DNA from: an uncultured Eubacterium sp.
GTDB taxonomy: Bacteria; Bacillota; Clostridia; Lachnospirales; Lachnospiraceae
DNA length: 57,325 nucleotides
Assembly (NCBI GenBank): GCA_934358495.1
Contig: CAKRKO010000005.1
Span: 1-57,325 of the forward strand
Direction of reading: 5' to 3'
Shown: positions 44,054 through 52,744 of the stretch, piece after piece
Position numbering within the stretch: position 1 is the first letter of the stretch
Layout: each line of letters starts with the position of its first letter
Made by a program: the position numbers and the translations under genes
The notes under the pieces: model-generated
The model's input: only the letters and a program-made list of their open reading frames with translations
The model's database searches: none
Told to the model about the DNA's origin: nothing

Positions 44054-45032
44054 AAAACTACTGGCGAAGCTGATTTTTGTGGTGATCCTGCTTCTGATCA
44101 TCTGGTATACATTCAAGGATTCGGCAGCGGATATCGTAGAACAGCTTGGAAAAACGTCGTTGGCAGTATTGGTTGCCATTATGGCGGCAACCGTGATCTA
44201 TCATTTATTTGAGGCATGGATCACCTATTCACTGGCGCGCAGATATAATCCAAAATTCAAGTTCCGGGAAGCCGTTTACTGTGCTTTTAACTGCTCTTTT
44301 TATCGTTTGTCTACACTGGGAAGTGGCTCTGGTGTGGCAGCAATCGTGTATCTTGGTAAAAAGGGCGTTGGCTATTCGGAAGCAACCGGACTTTATATGA
44401 TTCAGTACATGGTGCACAAAGTCAGTGTGGCGCTGTTTAGCGGATTGTTATTTGTTCTTAATTGGAAGGTAATGTCTGTGAATTATAGAGGATATGGTGT
44501 GTATCTGGGACTTGCTTATGCGTTGACTGCGATTATCAGTATTGCATTGGTTATTTTTGCGGTATCCGCGAAATCTCATCAGCTGATCTTGTGGATCGTG
44601 CGTAAGTTCAACAAAAGCGGAAAACTGACTCCGGTACTGACAAAACTGGAGCAGAGCTGTGATATCATGGAAAAATCTACTTCAAAATTATTGAAGGATG
44701 TACCGTCACTGATTTTCATGGTGTTGAAAAATTTGGCAAAACTGTGTTTCTGGTATAGTATTCCGTTTTTAATCCTGTTTGGAACAAATGAGATTTCCCT
44801 GCTGGATTCGCTGTCGATCACATCGCTGTCTGTTATGGCGGCTGCTGTAATCCCGACACCGGCAGGAGTTGGAGCGGTGGAACTGATCATGACGAACCTT
44901 TTTGCCGTGTTGGTTGGTGTGCATAAAGCTGGTGCGATCACAGTCCTTTACCGTGTGGCAACCTTTATTTTCCCGTTTGTAGTTGGCGGCGTGCTGATTG
45001 TGATTAGTAAGTTTCTGCATCGGCATAAATAA
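44043..45032 (+). CDS. Flippase-like membrane protein (LPG synthase TM region family)
   Basis: A 329-residue membrane protein with about eight hydrophobic helices, of the family that includes the transmembrane flippase part of MprF and YbhN. Typical elements are STLGSGSGVAAIVYLGKKG and AAAVIPTPAGVGAVELIM (the conserved PTPAGxGxxE). It lacks the lysyl-transferase domain, so it probably moves lipids rather than modifying them. It overlaps the dehydrogenase gene by 11 bases. Confidence 0.85.
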   Translation: MKNKKLLAKLIFVVILLLIIWYTFKDSAADIVEQLGKTSLAVLVAIMAATVIYHLFEAWITYSLARRYNPKFKFREAVYCAFNCSFYRLSTLGSGSGVAAIVYLGKKGVGYSEATGLYMIQYMVHKVSVALFSGLLFVLNWKVMSVNYRGYGVYLGLAYALTAIISIALVIFAVSAKSHQLILWIVRKFNKSGKLTPVLTKLEQSCDIMEKSTSKLLKDVPSLIFMVLKNLAKLCFWYSIPFLILFGTNEISLLDSLSITSLSVMAAAVIPTPAGVGAVELIMTNLFAVLVGVHKAGAITVLYRVATFIFPFVVGGVLIVISKFLHRHK

Positions 45033-45047
45033 GTAAAAAATTAGCTA

Positions 45048-45076
45048 TTGCATTTGAAAAAAGTATGTGCTATCAT
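45048..45076 (+). promoter_or_regulatory. Promoter of the riboflavin operon
   Basis: TTGCAT (45048-45053), a 17-bp spacer and TATCAT (45071-45076), about 20 bases before the FMN riboswitch. Confidence 0.7.
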
Positions 45077-45098
45077 ATGTGCAGAAAAAGCAAAGAGA

Positions 45099-45247
45099 TC
45101 TTCAGGGCAGGGTGATCTGAACCGAATGTAATTCGAAGCAGAGAGTCCCGACCGGCGGTATAGCCCGCGAGCGTGAAAGCGTTGATCTGGTGATTCTGAT
45201 AAGCAGAAGATTCCAGAGCCGACAGTATAGTCTGGATGAAAGAAGAA
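45099..45247 (+). promoter_or_regulatory. FMN riboswitch (RFN element)
   Basis: All hallmark strings occur in order: ATCTTCAGGGCAGGGTG at the 5' side, TCCCGACCGGCGGTA, AGCCCGCGAGC, GATTCCAGAGCCGACAGTATA and GTCTGGATGAAAGAAGA closing the first stem. FMN binding should favour the terminator at 45323 and shut down the rib genes. Confidence 0.97.
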
Positions 45248-45322
45248 CAAGCGAAAATAAATACTTAAATGAGACAGAAAAAACAAATGTTTTGAAGTCC
45301 ATTTAACAAAAAAGATTTTCAC

Positions 45323-45356
45323 TCCCTGAGATTTATTTCTCAGGGATTTTCTTTTA
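45323..45356 (+). terminator. Riboswitch-controlled terminator
   Basis: CCCTGAGA (45324-45331) pairs with TCTCAGGG (45338-45345), followed by ATTTTCTTTT. It lies between the FMN aptamer and ribD, as in classical transcription-attenuating RFN elements. The remaining 45357-45510 carries only the ribD ribosome-binding site. Confidence 0.9.
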
Positions 45357-45510
45357 CCATAAATTTTTGATCTGAAAAAATTCGGAGTCGGGATGTGCAT
45401 GTTGCATAAAACTAACAAAAACATCAGACGATGAAAAACAGACAAATCAGGGAATGCAAAGATTTATGGAAGCAGAAAATCCCTGGAAGCTTGAAGGGAG
45501 TGATTTTTTT

Positions 45511-46614
45511 ATGCAGGAAAAAGAAGAATATATGAGACGGGCGTTGGAGCTGGCGCGAAAGGGAGAAGGTCATACATCACCGAATCCGATGGTTGGCTGC
45601 GTGGTAGTAAAGGACGGACGGATCATCAGTGAGGGGTATCACGAGAAATACGGAGAGTTTCATGCGGAGCGAAATGCATTGACGAGATGTACTGAGGACA
45701 CCACAGGAGCGGATCTGTATGTGACATTGGAGCCGTGTTGTCATCAGGGAAAAACCCCACCGTGTACGGACATTATCATTGAGAAAAAGATCGCCCGGGT
45801 GTTTGTGGGAAGTATGGATTCCAATCCGCTGGTAGCAGGAAAAGGTGTACAGATTCTGAGAGACCATGGCATTTATGTAGAAACCGGAATTCTGGAAGAG
45901 GAATGCCTGAAATTAAACGAAGTATTTTATCATTACATCACGGCAAAAACACCATTTGTAGTTATGAAATATGCCATGACGCTGGATGGAAAAATCGCCT
46001 GTGCCACCGGAGATTCCAAGTGGGTGACCGGTGAAATCGCCAGAGCTCAGGTGCATCGAATGCGTGGACGTTATCGGGGCATTATGGTAGGAATCGGAAC
46101 GGTGCTGGCGGATGATCCGATGCTGAACTGCCGCGTGGAAGGCGGTGTGGATCCGGTGAGAATCATCTGTGATTCCAATCTGCACATTCCGCTGGAAAGT
46201 CAGATCGTGAAAACTGCATCAGAAATAGAGACAATCGTGGCCTGCAGTCAGGAAGCGCTGGAAGCGGAACGGAAGCAGGAAAAAATCAGGAAGTTAAAAG
46301 AGGCAGGAATTCAACTGATCGGAACGGAAGGCGCACATGGAGTCAATCTGGTGGAACTGATGAAAAAACTTGGTGAGCAGAACATCGACAGTATTTTACT
46401 GGAAGGCGGCGGAACATTAAATGCGTCCGCACTGGAAGATGGCATTGTAAATAAAGTATATGCCTACATAGCAGGAAAGCTCATCGGCGGCATGGATGCC
46501 CGCTCTCCTGTAGAGGGAATGGGAATCGACCGAATGGCAGATGCGATCACATTGAAAGATATGGAAATAGAACGGCTGGGCGATGATTTCTGTATCGTGG
46601 GATATGTAAAATAA
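45511..46614 (+). CDS. ribD: Bifunctional riboflavin deaminase/reductase RibD
   Basis: A 367-residue cytoplasmic enzyme for the second and third steps of riboflavin synthesis. The N-terminal deaminase has zinc ligands in FHAERNA and EPCCHQGKTPPC. The C-terminal reductase (about 150-365) carries VMKYAMTLDGKIA and SILLEGGGTLNASAL. The ATG at 45511 is chosen because AAGGGAG lies 10 bases upstream and MQEKEEYMRRALELA is the usual N-terminus; the frame is open to 45454. Confidence 0.96.
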   Translation: MQEKEEYMRRALELARKGEGHTSPNPMVGCVVVKDGRIISEGYHEKYGEFHAERNALTRCTEDTTGADLYVTLEPCCHQGKTPPCTDIIIEKKIARVFVGSMDSNPLVAGKGVQILRDHGIYVETGILEEECLKLNEVFYHYITAKTPFVVMKYAMTLDGKIACATGDSKWVTGEIARAQVHRMRGRYRGIMVGIGTVLADDPMLNCRVEGGVDPVRIICDSNLHIPLESQIVKTASEIETIVACSQEALEAERKQEKIRKLKEAGIQLIGTEGAHGVNLVELMKKLGEQNIDSILLEGGGTLNASALEDGIVNKVYAYIAGKLIGGMDARSPVEGMGIDRMADAITLKDMEIERLGDDFCIVGYVK

Positions 46615-46678
46615 TTACTCTGTTATAAATCATAATATTTACAAAATTGAAAGTTAACTTGAAAAGAGGCGATCATAT

Positions 46679-47341
46679 ATGTTTACAGGATTAGTTGAAG
46701 AAGTGGGAACCATTCAGAATGTACGACGCGGCGCCCGGTCCTGTGTACTGACCATCGGTTGTAAAAAAGTGCTGGAAGGAAGTCAGATTGGAGACAGTAT
46801 TGCGGTCAACGGTGTGTGTCTGACCGTGACGAGCATGGGTGGTAGTTATTACACTGCAGATGTCATGGCAGAGACCATGAACCGCAGTTCTCTGGGGCAG
46901 TTAAGTACCGGGGCAAGTGTGAATCTGGAACGGGCAATGCCGGCAAATGGCAGATTTGGCGGACATATCGTATCAGGACATATCGATGGTACCGGAACGG
47001 TGCAGAGCATTGAGCCGGATGACAACGCGATCTGGTACACCATCGCGGCAAAGCCGAATCTGCTTCGCTACATCGTAGAAAAAGGCTCCATTACGATAGA
47101 TGGTATCAGCCTGACAGTGGCTTATGTGGATGAACATTGTTTTAAAGTGTCCATCATCCCGCATACACAGCAGGTAACTGCGTTACACGACAGAGGCGTT
47201 GGAGACATCGTTAATCTGGAATGCGATATTATTGGAAAATATGTGGAAAAACTGTTGCAGCCGGCAGCGGCAGAAGAAGCGATGGAAACAAAAAAAGAAA
47301 GTGGAATCACGGAAGACTTTTTGAAAAAATATGGATTCTAA
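46679..47341 (+). CDS. ribE: Riboflavin synthase, alpha subunit
   Basis: A 220-residue enzyme with two lumazine-binding repeats: MFTGLVEEVGTI with VNGVCLTVT in the first, and GGHIVSGHIDGTGTV with DGISLTVAYV in the second. It joins two molecules of dimethyl-ribityl-lumazine to make riboflavin. AAAGAGG lies upstream. It is the second gene of the operon. Confidence 0.96.
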   Translation: MFTGLVEEVGTIQNVRRGARSCVLTIGCKKVLEGSQIGDSIAVNGVCLTVTSMGGSYYTADVMAETMNRSSLGQLSTGASVNLERAMPANGRFGGHIVSGHIDGTGTVQSIEPDDNAIWYTIAAKPNLLRYIVEKGSITIDGISLTVAYVDEHCFKVSIIPHTQQVTALHDRGVGDIVNLECDIIGKYVEKLLQPAAAEEAMETKKESGITEDFLKKYGF

Positions 47342-47442
47342 ATTTGCAGAAATCAGAGATACGATAAGCAAATAAGGAAAAAATTATAGAAAAATGATAA
47401 AAACCTGAATGAAGATTAAGGAAAACCTGGGAGGATAAAAAG

Positions 47443-48648
47443 ATGGCAAAAGAAATTGGAACCATAGAAGAAGCATTACAGGATCTGAGAGATGGAAAAG
47501 TAATTCTGGTAATTGATGATCCGGAAAGAGAAAACGAGGGCGATCTGATCTGTGCAGCTGAATTTGCAACACAGGAAAATGTAAATTTTATGGCATGTGA
47601 AGCAAAGGGCCTGATCTGTATGCCGATGAGCGGTGAACTCTGTGATAAACTTGGCCTGGATCAGATGGTAAATGTAAATACAGATAACCACTGCACTGCA
47701 TTTACTGTATCGATTGACCATGTGGACACCACAACCGGTATTTCCGCCGCAGAGCGTTCTTACACAGCATTGAAATGTGTAGAGGATGGCGCAAGACCGG
47801 CAGACTTCCGCAGACCGGGTCATATGTTCCCGCTGCGTGCAAAAGAAGGCGGCGTACTGGTGCGTGACGGTCATACAGAAGCAACCGTGGATCTGGCAAA
47901 ACTGGCTGGTTTGAAAACGTGTGGACTCTGCTGTGAGATCATGCGTGAGGACGGAACCATGATGCGTACCACAGAGCTGTTACAGTTTGCCCAAAAACAT
48001 AATCTGACTGTTATTACGATTGCTGATATCATTGAATATCGTCTGCAGCATGAGAGCCTGATCCGCCGTGAGGCAGATGCAAAACTTCCGACAAAATATG
48101 GCAACTTCGAAATTTACGGTTATGAAAATATTTTAAACGGAGATCATCATGTAGCACTTGTTATGGGTGATGTGACAGACGGAGAACCGGTACTTTGCCG
48201 GGTACACTCTGAATGCCTGACCGGAGATGTGTTTGGTTCCAGCCGTTGCGACTGTGGTGAACAGTTAGATGCAGCCATGAAAGCCATTGCAAAAGAGGGC
48301 AGAGGTGTGCTGCTGTATCTGCGTCAGGAAGGTCGTGGCATTGGTCTGATCAACAAGTTAAAAGCATATGAACTGCAGGAACAGGGGTATGACACCGTAG
48401 AAGCAAATATCAAACTTGGTTTCCCGGCAGATATGCGTGAGTACGGCGTGGGAGCACAGATCCTGCGTGACATCGGAGCAAAACGTCTGCGTCTGCTGAC
48501 AAACAACCCAACCAAGATCACAGGGCTTGCAGGATATGGCATTACCATTGAGGAGCGTGTGCCGATCCAGATTAAAGCACAGAAGTTTGACTATTTTTAC
48601 CTGAAAACCAAACAGGAAAAAATGGATCACATGACAGACTATGAATAG
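47443..48648 (+). CDS. ribBA: Bifunctional DHBP synthase/GTP cyclohydrolase II RibBA
   Basis: A 401-residue fusion. Residues 1-200 are 3,4-dihydroxy-2-butanone-4-phosphate synthase (VIDDPERENEGDLI, RRPGHMFPLRA, GHTEATVDLA). Residues about 205-400 are GTP cyclohydrolase II, with zinc cysteines in HSECLTGDVFGSSRCDCGEQ and the RQEGRGIGLINK motif. It supplies both precursor branches of riboflavin. GGGAGG lies before the ATG. Confidence 0.97.
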   Translation: MAKEIGTIEEALQDLRDGKVILVIDDPERENEGDLICAAEFATQENVNFMACEAKGLICMPMSGELCDKLGLDQMVNVNTDNHCTAFTVSIDHVDTTTGISAAERSYTALKCVEDGARPADFRRPGHMFPLRAKEGGVLVRDGHTEATVDLAKLAGLKTCGLCCEIMREDGTMMRTTELLQFAQKHNLTVITIADIIEYRLQHESLIRREADAKLPTKYGNFEIYGYENILNGDHHVALVMGDVTDGEPVLCRVHSECLTGDVFGSSRCDCGEQLDAAMKAIAKEGRGVLLYLRQEGRGIGLINKLKAYELQEQGYDTVEANIKLGFPADMREYGVGAQILRDIGAKRLRLLTNNPTKITGLAGYGITIEERVPIQIKAQKFDYFYLKTKQEKMDHMTDYE

Positions 48649-48683
48649 TTGCAATGAAATTAAAAAATCAGGAGGATAAGAAA

Positions 48684-49145
48684 ATGAGAGTTTTAGAAGG
48701 AAATGTAGTAGCAGAGGGCATTAAAATCGGTATTGTAGCAGCACGTTTTAACGAGTTTATCGTATCAAAACTGGTTGGCGGTGCACAGGATGCCTGCGTA
48801 CGTCACGGTGTAAAAGATGAGGATATCGATCTGGCATGGGTTCCGGGTGCATTTGAGATTCCGATCGTTGCAAAGAAAATGGCAGCTTCCGGAAAATACG
48901 ATGCAGTACTTTGCTTAGGCGCTGTTATCAAAGGTTCTACAAGCCATTATGATTATGTATGTGCTGAGGTAAGCAAAGGAACAGCAATGGTGGGCCTTGA
49001 GACCGGCGTACCGACACTGTTTGGTATACTGACTACTGACAATATCGAGCAGGCTATCGAGCGTGCAGGTACAAAGGCCGGAAACAAAGGTTATGATGTA
49101 GCTTGCTCCGCTATTGAGATGGTAAATCTGATGAAAAACATCTAA
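48684..49145 (+). CDS. ribH: 6,7-dimethyl-8-ribityllumazine synthase
   Basis: A 153-residue lumazine synthase that usually assembles into icosahedral shells. Key elements are IVAARFNEFIV, VPGAFEIP, CLGAVIKGSTSHYDYV and FGILTTDNIEQA. The ATG at 48684 follows AGGAGG; the in-frame ATG at 48654 has no such site. It is the last gene of the rib operon, and its stop lies one base from the end of the convergent HAD gene. Confidence 0.97.
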   Translation: MRVLEGNVVAEGIKIGIVAARFNEFIVSKLVGGAQDACVRHGVKDEDIDLAWVPGAFEIPIVAKKMAASGKYDAVLCLGAVIKGSTSHYDYVCAEVSKGTAMVGLETGVPTLFGILTTDNIEQAIERAGTKAGNKGYDVACSAIEMVNLMKNI

Positions 49146-49823
49146 TTAAATAACTGAATTACATCTAAATAACGGAATTACATCTGCGGCGGTCGACACG
49201 ATTGCCGCAGTTTTTTGTGCAATTTCTTCAGCGGGTATTTTTAAATCCGGAATACATACCACCGGGATATCCGCAGTGGATGCAGCTAAAATACCGTTTT
49301 CGGAGTCTTCCAGAACCAGTGCGTGTTCCGGACTGATATCTGCCTGCTGACAGGCAGCAAGAAAAATATCCGGGTTCGGTTTGGAACGCGGTACCTGATC
49401 GCCACCGATGACAAAAGCAAAGTATTTATCGAGTTTTGCCAGGTGAAGATATTCAGCAACAATGTCATGCTTTGTGGAAGATGCCACGCAGCATGGAATA
49501 TCGTTGGCTGCAAACCATGCGAGAAGTTCCGGGATCCCTGGTTTCACCGGCGGTCCATCGCGGCGGATTTTTTCTGTGACAAGTGTACGGCATTTCTGAC
49601 TGATCTCTTCTGCCGGGTAATCGTTCCCGTAAAGTCTGTGCAGAATATCCAGTAATTGTTGTCCGCAGGTTCCGATGGTGTGGATGTAATCGTCTTTTTG
49701 CTGCGTATAGCCGTATTCTTTCATGACGCTATCTTTGGTCGTCATAAATAGGCGTTCAGTGTCAAAAATCAGACCGTCCATGTCAAAAATTGCAAGTGCG
49801 GGTATTGTTAAAGTTGAAGTCAT
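49146..49823 (-). CDS. HAD-family phosphatase (beta-phosphoglucomutase-like)
   Basis: A 225-residue HAD hydrolase with a helical cap. Motif I is FDMDGLIFDTE, motif II CVASSTKHD, the motif III lysine in VPRSKPNPD, and motif IV LVLEDSENGILAAS. The D-x-D-G-L-I-F-D-T-E form is typical of beta-phosphoglucomutase-like sugar-phosphate phosphatases; riboflavin-precursor phosphatases also belong here, which is interesting beside the rib genes but unproven. The last residues (DVIPLFRCNSVI) come from a small tandem repeat (49153-49186), and the rib terminator overlaps the coding end. The ribosome-binding site AGAAAGG precedes the ATG. Confidence 0.88.
   Translation of the reverse strand: MTSTLTIPALAIFDMDGLIFDTERLFMTTKDSVMKEYGYTQQKDDYIHTIGTCGQQLLDILHRLYGNDYPAEEISQKCRTLVTEKIRRDGPPVKPGIPELLAWFAANDIPCCVASSTKHDIVAEYLHLAKLDKYFAFVIGGDQVPRSKPNPDIFLAACQQADISPEHALVLEDSENGILAASTADIPVVCIPDLKIPAEEIAQKTAAIVSTAADVIPLFRCNSVI
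49184..49216 (+). terminator. Terminator of the rib operon, inside the HAD coding end
   Basis: CTGCGGC (49184-49190) pairs with GCCGCAG (49204-49210), followed by six T bases. It acts on plus-strand transcripts leaving ribH and lies within the 3' end of the minus-strand HAD gene. Confidence 0.88.
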
Positions 49824-49877
49824 AATTTTGCCTTTCTTCTAAGCGGAATAATGTTTCGATTATAAATCAGTATACAG

Positions 49878-49938
49878 GAAATGAGCCTGAAAGAAAATGA
49901 TAAATCACTTCTATCAGGCTCATTTCTGATATTTTTTT
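49878..49938 (+). repeat. Long hairpin with T run, plus-strand orientation
   Basis: GAAATGAGCCTGA (49878-49890) pairs perfectly with TCAGGCTCATTTC (49914-49926), with TGATA then seven T bases after it. It reads as a plus-strand terminator although both flanking genes are on the minus strand; it may shield the HAD gene's promoter region from antisense transcription. Confidence 0.65.
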
Positions 49939-49941
49939 GTT

Positions 49942-50105
49942 CAGTTCACCCGCGCCCATTCGCAAAACGCCCGTTCCGGGCTTTTCCGTAGCTTCGCTAC
50001 TAATTTTGCTCATGAAAGCTGGCGCTCCCTGCATGTCTCTGCCAGTGCTTCGGGCTTTATGCAAGCATAAGCCCGGAAGCACTTTACCAGGACATGCGTG
50101 AACTG
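49942..50105. repeat. Composite palindromic repeat D
   Basis: Outer inverted repeats CAGTTCAC (49942-49949) and GTGAACTG (50098-50105) bound a 164-bp element. Inside, AGTGCTTCGGGCTT at about 50044 pairs with AAGCCCGGAAGCACT, and there are smaller stems GCCCG/CGGGC and GTAGC/GCTAC. The right end stops one base from the putP stop codon. The left end recurs at 17757 and, inverted, at 52692. Confidence 0.75.
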
Positions 50106-50106
50106 T

Positions 50107-51633
50107 TTAAACGCTTTCAAATTCGTCGATGATCTCCTGTGATGGCGGAGCGGTCAGCAGGCTGACGATTACGATGGCAGCTGCGGAGCACAGGAATGCA
50201 GGCAACAGTTCGTAAATACCAAGCAGTCCGCCGTGCGGTGCGATCAGGAATTTCCAGATAAATACCATGGCACCACCGACGATCATTCCGGTCAGGGCAC
50301 CGTTTCGGTTGGAACGTTTCCAGAACAGTGCAAACAGCATAACGGCACCGAAGGTCGCTCCAAATCCGGCCCATGCGAAGGATACGATACGGAATACGGA
50401 GCTGTCCGGGTTACGGGCCAGAAATACACTGATGGCTGCAATGACCAGAACAGTAATACGTGCCATCAACATGGACTGTTTTTTTGTGCATTTAATTCCG
50501 AAGCAATCCTGCAGCAGGTTTTCTGAAATACTGGAAGAGGCTGCCAGAAGCTGGGAGTCGGAAGTGGACATGGTACTTGCAAGGATACCGGCAAGGATCA
50601 GACCTGCCATTAATACGGCAAGGAATCCGTGATTACTCAGCAGTACAGCGGTTCTTACGATCAGTGTCTCTGCCTGAGAGGAATTCTCCAGAACATCCAT
50701 GGTGCCGGCTTTTGTCATGGCATTTCCGATGATACCGATAAAGATTGCGATAAACATGGAAATCACAACCCATACAGAAGCAATACGACGGGATGTTTTT
50801 AATTTGTTTTCATCTTCAATCCCCATGAAACGCAGCAGAATGTGCGGCATTCCAAAATAACCTAAGCCCCAGGCCAGCGTAGAGGCAATGGTCAGTCCGT
50901 TGTACGGTGTGGTTCCACCGGTTGCTGCATCGTGAGACATAGTCATACTTAAGTAGCCTTTCAGTGACTGTGCATTTGTGATAACGGCATCCATGCCACC
51001 GGCCATATGTACGCCGTAGATCAATACGACGACCAGGGCACCGGTCATGATAATACTCTGGATCAGATCAGTGGTACTTGCTGCCAGGAATCCGCCCAGG
51101 GAAGTATAAGCCACGATAATGATGGCACTTACGATCATGGCAGGCATATACGGAACACCGAAGAGTGTGGCAAAGAGTTTGCCGCAGGCTGCGAATCCGG
51201 ATGCGGTGTATGGTACGAAGAAAATTACGATCATAATAGCTGAAATTGCCAGCAGGGAATTGCTTTTATCCCGATAGCGGTTTGCGAAAAAGGACGGGAT
51301 CGTAATAGAATTGTTTGCTTTGTGGGAATAGCGGCGCAGACGCTTTGCAACGATGAGCCAGTTTAAGTAAGTTCCGATGGCAAGGCCGATGGCGGTCCAT
51401 CCCGCTTCGGCACAACCGGACAGATATGCGACACCCGGCAGACCCATCAGAAGCCAGCTGCTCATGTCGGAGGCTTCGGCACTCATGGCGGTCACAATCG
51501 GACCGAGTTTTCTGCCGCCCAGATAAAAATCACTGGTGTCGTTGTTTTTCTTGGAAAAGAGAACGCCAATCAATACCATAACACCCAGATAGATGATCAT
51601 GATGATCAGCATTCCAATTGTGTTTGCGTTCAT
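50107..51633 (-). CDS. putP: Sodium/proline symporter
   Basis: A 508-residue sodium-solute symporter with about thirteen membrane helices. SAEASDMSSWLLMGLPGVAY and the GGRKLGPIVTAMSAE stretch before it are PutP signatures; YNGLTIASTLAWGLGYFGMPHIL also fits (key part WGLGYFG). It imports proline with sodium. GGAG lies before the start on the minus strand. Confidence 0.94.
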   Translation of the reverse strand: MNANTIGMLIIMIIYLGVMVLIGVLFSKKNNDTSDFYLGGRKLGPIVTAMSAEASDMSSWLLMGLPGVAYLSGCAEAGWTAIGLAIGTYLNWLIVAKRLRRYSHKANNSITIPSFFANRYRDKSNSLLAISAIMIVIFFVPYTASGFAACGKLFATLFGVPYMPAMIVSAIIIVAYTSLGGFLAASTTDLIQSIIMTGALVVVLIYGVHMAGGMDAVITNAQSLKGYLSMTMSHDAATGGTTPYNGLTIASTLAWGLGYFGMPHILLRFMGIEDENKLKTSRRIASVWVVISMFIAIFIGIIGNAMTKAGTMDVLENSSQAETLIVRTAVLLSNHGFLAVLMAGLILAGILASTMSTSDSQLLAASSSISENLLQDCFGIKCTKKQSMLMARITVLVIAAISVFLARNPDSSVFRIVSFAWAGFGATFGAVMLFALFWKRSNRNGALTGMIVGGAMVFIWKFLIAPHGGLLGIYELLPAFLCSAAAIVIVSLLTAPPSQEIIDEFESV

Positions 51634-51676
51634 AAAATCAATCTCCTTTATTACGTTACTTCAACAAATTTCTGCC

Positions 51677-51705
51677 AGTATAACATGAATAAAAACAGAC
51701 TGCAA
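51677..51705 (-). promoter_or_regulatory. putP promoter
   Basis: On the minus strand TTGCAG (51705-51700), a 17-bp spacer and TATACT (51682-51677). Upstream, 51706-51847 shows nothing else clear. Confidence 0.7.
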
Positions 51706-51847
51706 TACAGAACGAAGTATAGACTACAGTACGGAAAAGAGGTAAAAAATACGCATTAAATATGCTAAAATAAAGGGAAAATAAAACTAGACTAAACTAT
51801 GAAAGAAAACATAGAATAAAAATAAATACAAAAGAAAACTGTGTTTC

Positions 51848-51880
51848 AAGTGGATTGCGAATGTCCGCTTTACTTGCTTC
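51848..51880. repeat. Palindromic repeat E overlapping the TetR gene end
   Basis: CAAGTGGATTGCGAATG then TCCGCTTTACTTG forms a hairpin (AGTGGA with TCCGCT, CAAG with CTTG). It matches the last hairpin of repeat A (23222-23262), where AGCGGA pairs with TCCGCT: the one base difference keeps pairing as G-U. It provides the TetR stop codon. Confidence 0.65.
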
Positions 51881-52457
51881 GAATCTGCGCCAGATAAATT
51901 GGCATCGCCGTGGAACCATAGGTTTTCAGCGAATATTCTCCGTTGCAGATACACCAGTCGTAAAGTAATGCACGTTCCGCGATTGCATACAGTTTCACCA
52001 TTTCATTGACGGACAGATCCGTACGAAATTCTCCGCTTTCCTGTCCTTCCCGGATAATACGGCGCAGCAGTTTATAGTAGTAGCGGTTGCGGTCCAGCAG
52101 ATGTTTTTCTCCTTTGGTGATCAGCTGAGTGGACAGTAGCCTTGCCAACAGATCCAGAGAAATACTGTTTTCAATCATGGAAAAAAGTTCTTGGTTCAGA
52201 TAGATCAGCTGTTCATAACGGGTGGAAAACTGATCCAGATGCGTTTCCAGTTCGGTATATTTTTCATCAAAAAGGAAAGAGAGAGATCCAAGCAGGGCGT
52301 CTTTTCCCTCAAAATAGTGGTAAAAAGAGCCTTTGGAGGTGCCGGACTCAGCAATGATCTCGTCGATGGTCGTATCGTCGTAGCCCTGTTCATAAAACAG
52401 TTTCCATGCGGCGGAGATGATTTTCCCTTTTGTGTTGCGCGGTTGTTTTTTACTCAT
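51870..52457 (-). CDS. TetR/AcrR-family transcriptional regulator
   Basis: A 195-residue regulator. The N-terminal helix-turn-helix is AWKLFYEQGYDDTTIDEII followed by AESGTSKGSFYHYFEGKDAL, the TetR signature. The ligand-binding part is helical. The start at 52457 is preferred over the far upstream ATG (52607): AAAGGA lies just before it and MSKKQPRNTKGKIISAA is a normal TetR start, while the extension is hydrophobic and Phe-rich. Its last codons and stop lie inside repeat E. The target is unknown; putP and the divergent lipoprotein gene are neighbours. Confidence 0.92.
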   Translation of the reverse strand: MSKKQPRNTKGKIISAAWKLFYEQGYDDTTIDEIIAESGTSKGSFYHYFEGKDALLGSLSFLFDEKYTELETHLDQFSTRYEQLIYLNQELFSMIENSISLDLLARLLSTQLITKGEKHLLDRNRYYYKLLRRIIREGQESGEFRTDLSVNEMVKLYAIAERALLYDWCICNGEYSLKTYGSTAMPIYLAQIRSK

Positions 52458-52596
52458 ATGTAAAATCCTTTCAGAAAATAAATGCATAAACAATATTATT
52501 GTATCAGAAAAAATGAAAAATGTGTGAAAAAATAGCAAAAAAGTAGTGATGGGTTGTGAAAAATAGACAAAAGTGGTAAAATATATCAGATGTGAG

Positions 52597-52715
52597 ATGA
52601 CTCCCACCTCTGCAGGTGGTGAGCAACAAGAATGCCGAGGGCATTCTTGAACTTACAGTTCACTTTTAAGAACTATTGACTGCAAGTGAGAACTTTTGCG
52701 AATGGTGCGTGTGAA
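52597..52715. repeat. Composite palindromic repeat F upstream of the lipoprotein gene
   Basis: Starts with GACTCCCACCTCTGCAGGTGG, which matches module 1 of repeat B except that CACTT/AAGTG becomes CACCT/AGGTG, a compensated pair change. Then come AAGAATGCC-GAG-GGCATTCTT (52628-52648), an AGTTC...GAACT stem, and TTTTGCGAATGGTGCGTGTGAAC (key part GCGAATGG), the inverse of the left end of repeat D. It fills most of the gap before 52745. Confidence 0.75.
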
Positions 52716-52744
52716 CGGGATAAAATTTTGGAGGAATATTTATT

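Noticed and set aside
52458..52607. N-terminal extension of the TetR protein
   Set aside because: The extension is Phe-rich and hydrophobic, while a standard TetR start with AAAGGA lies at 52457.
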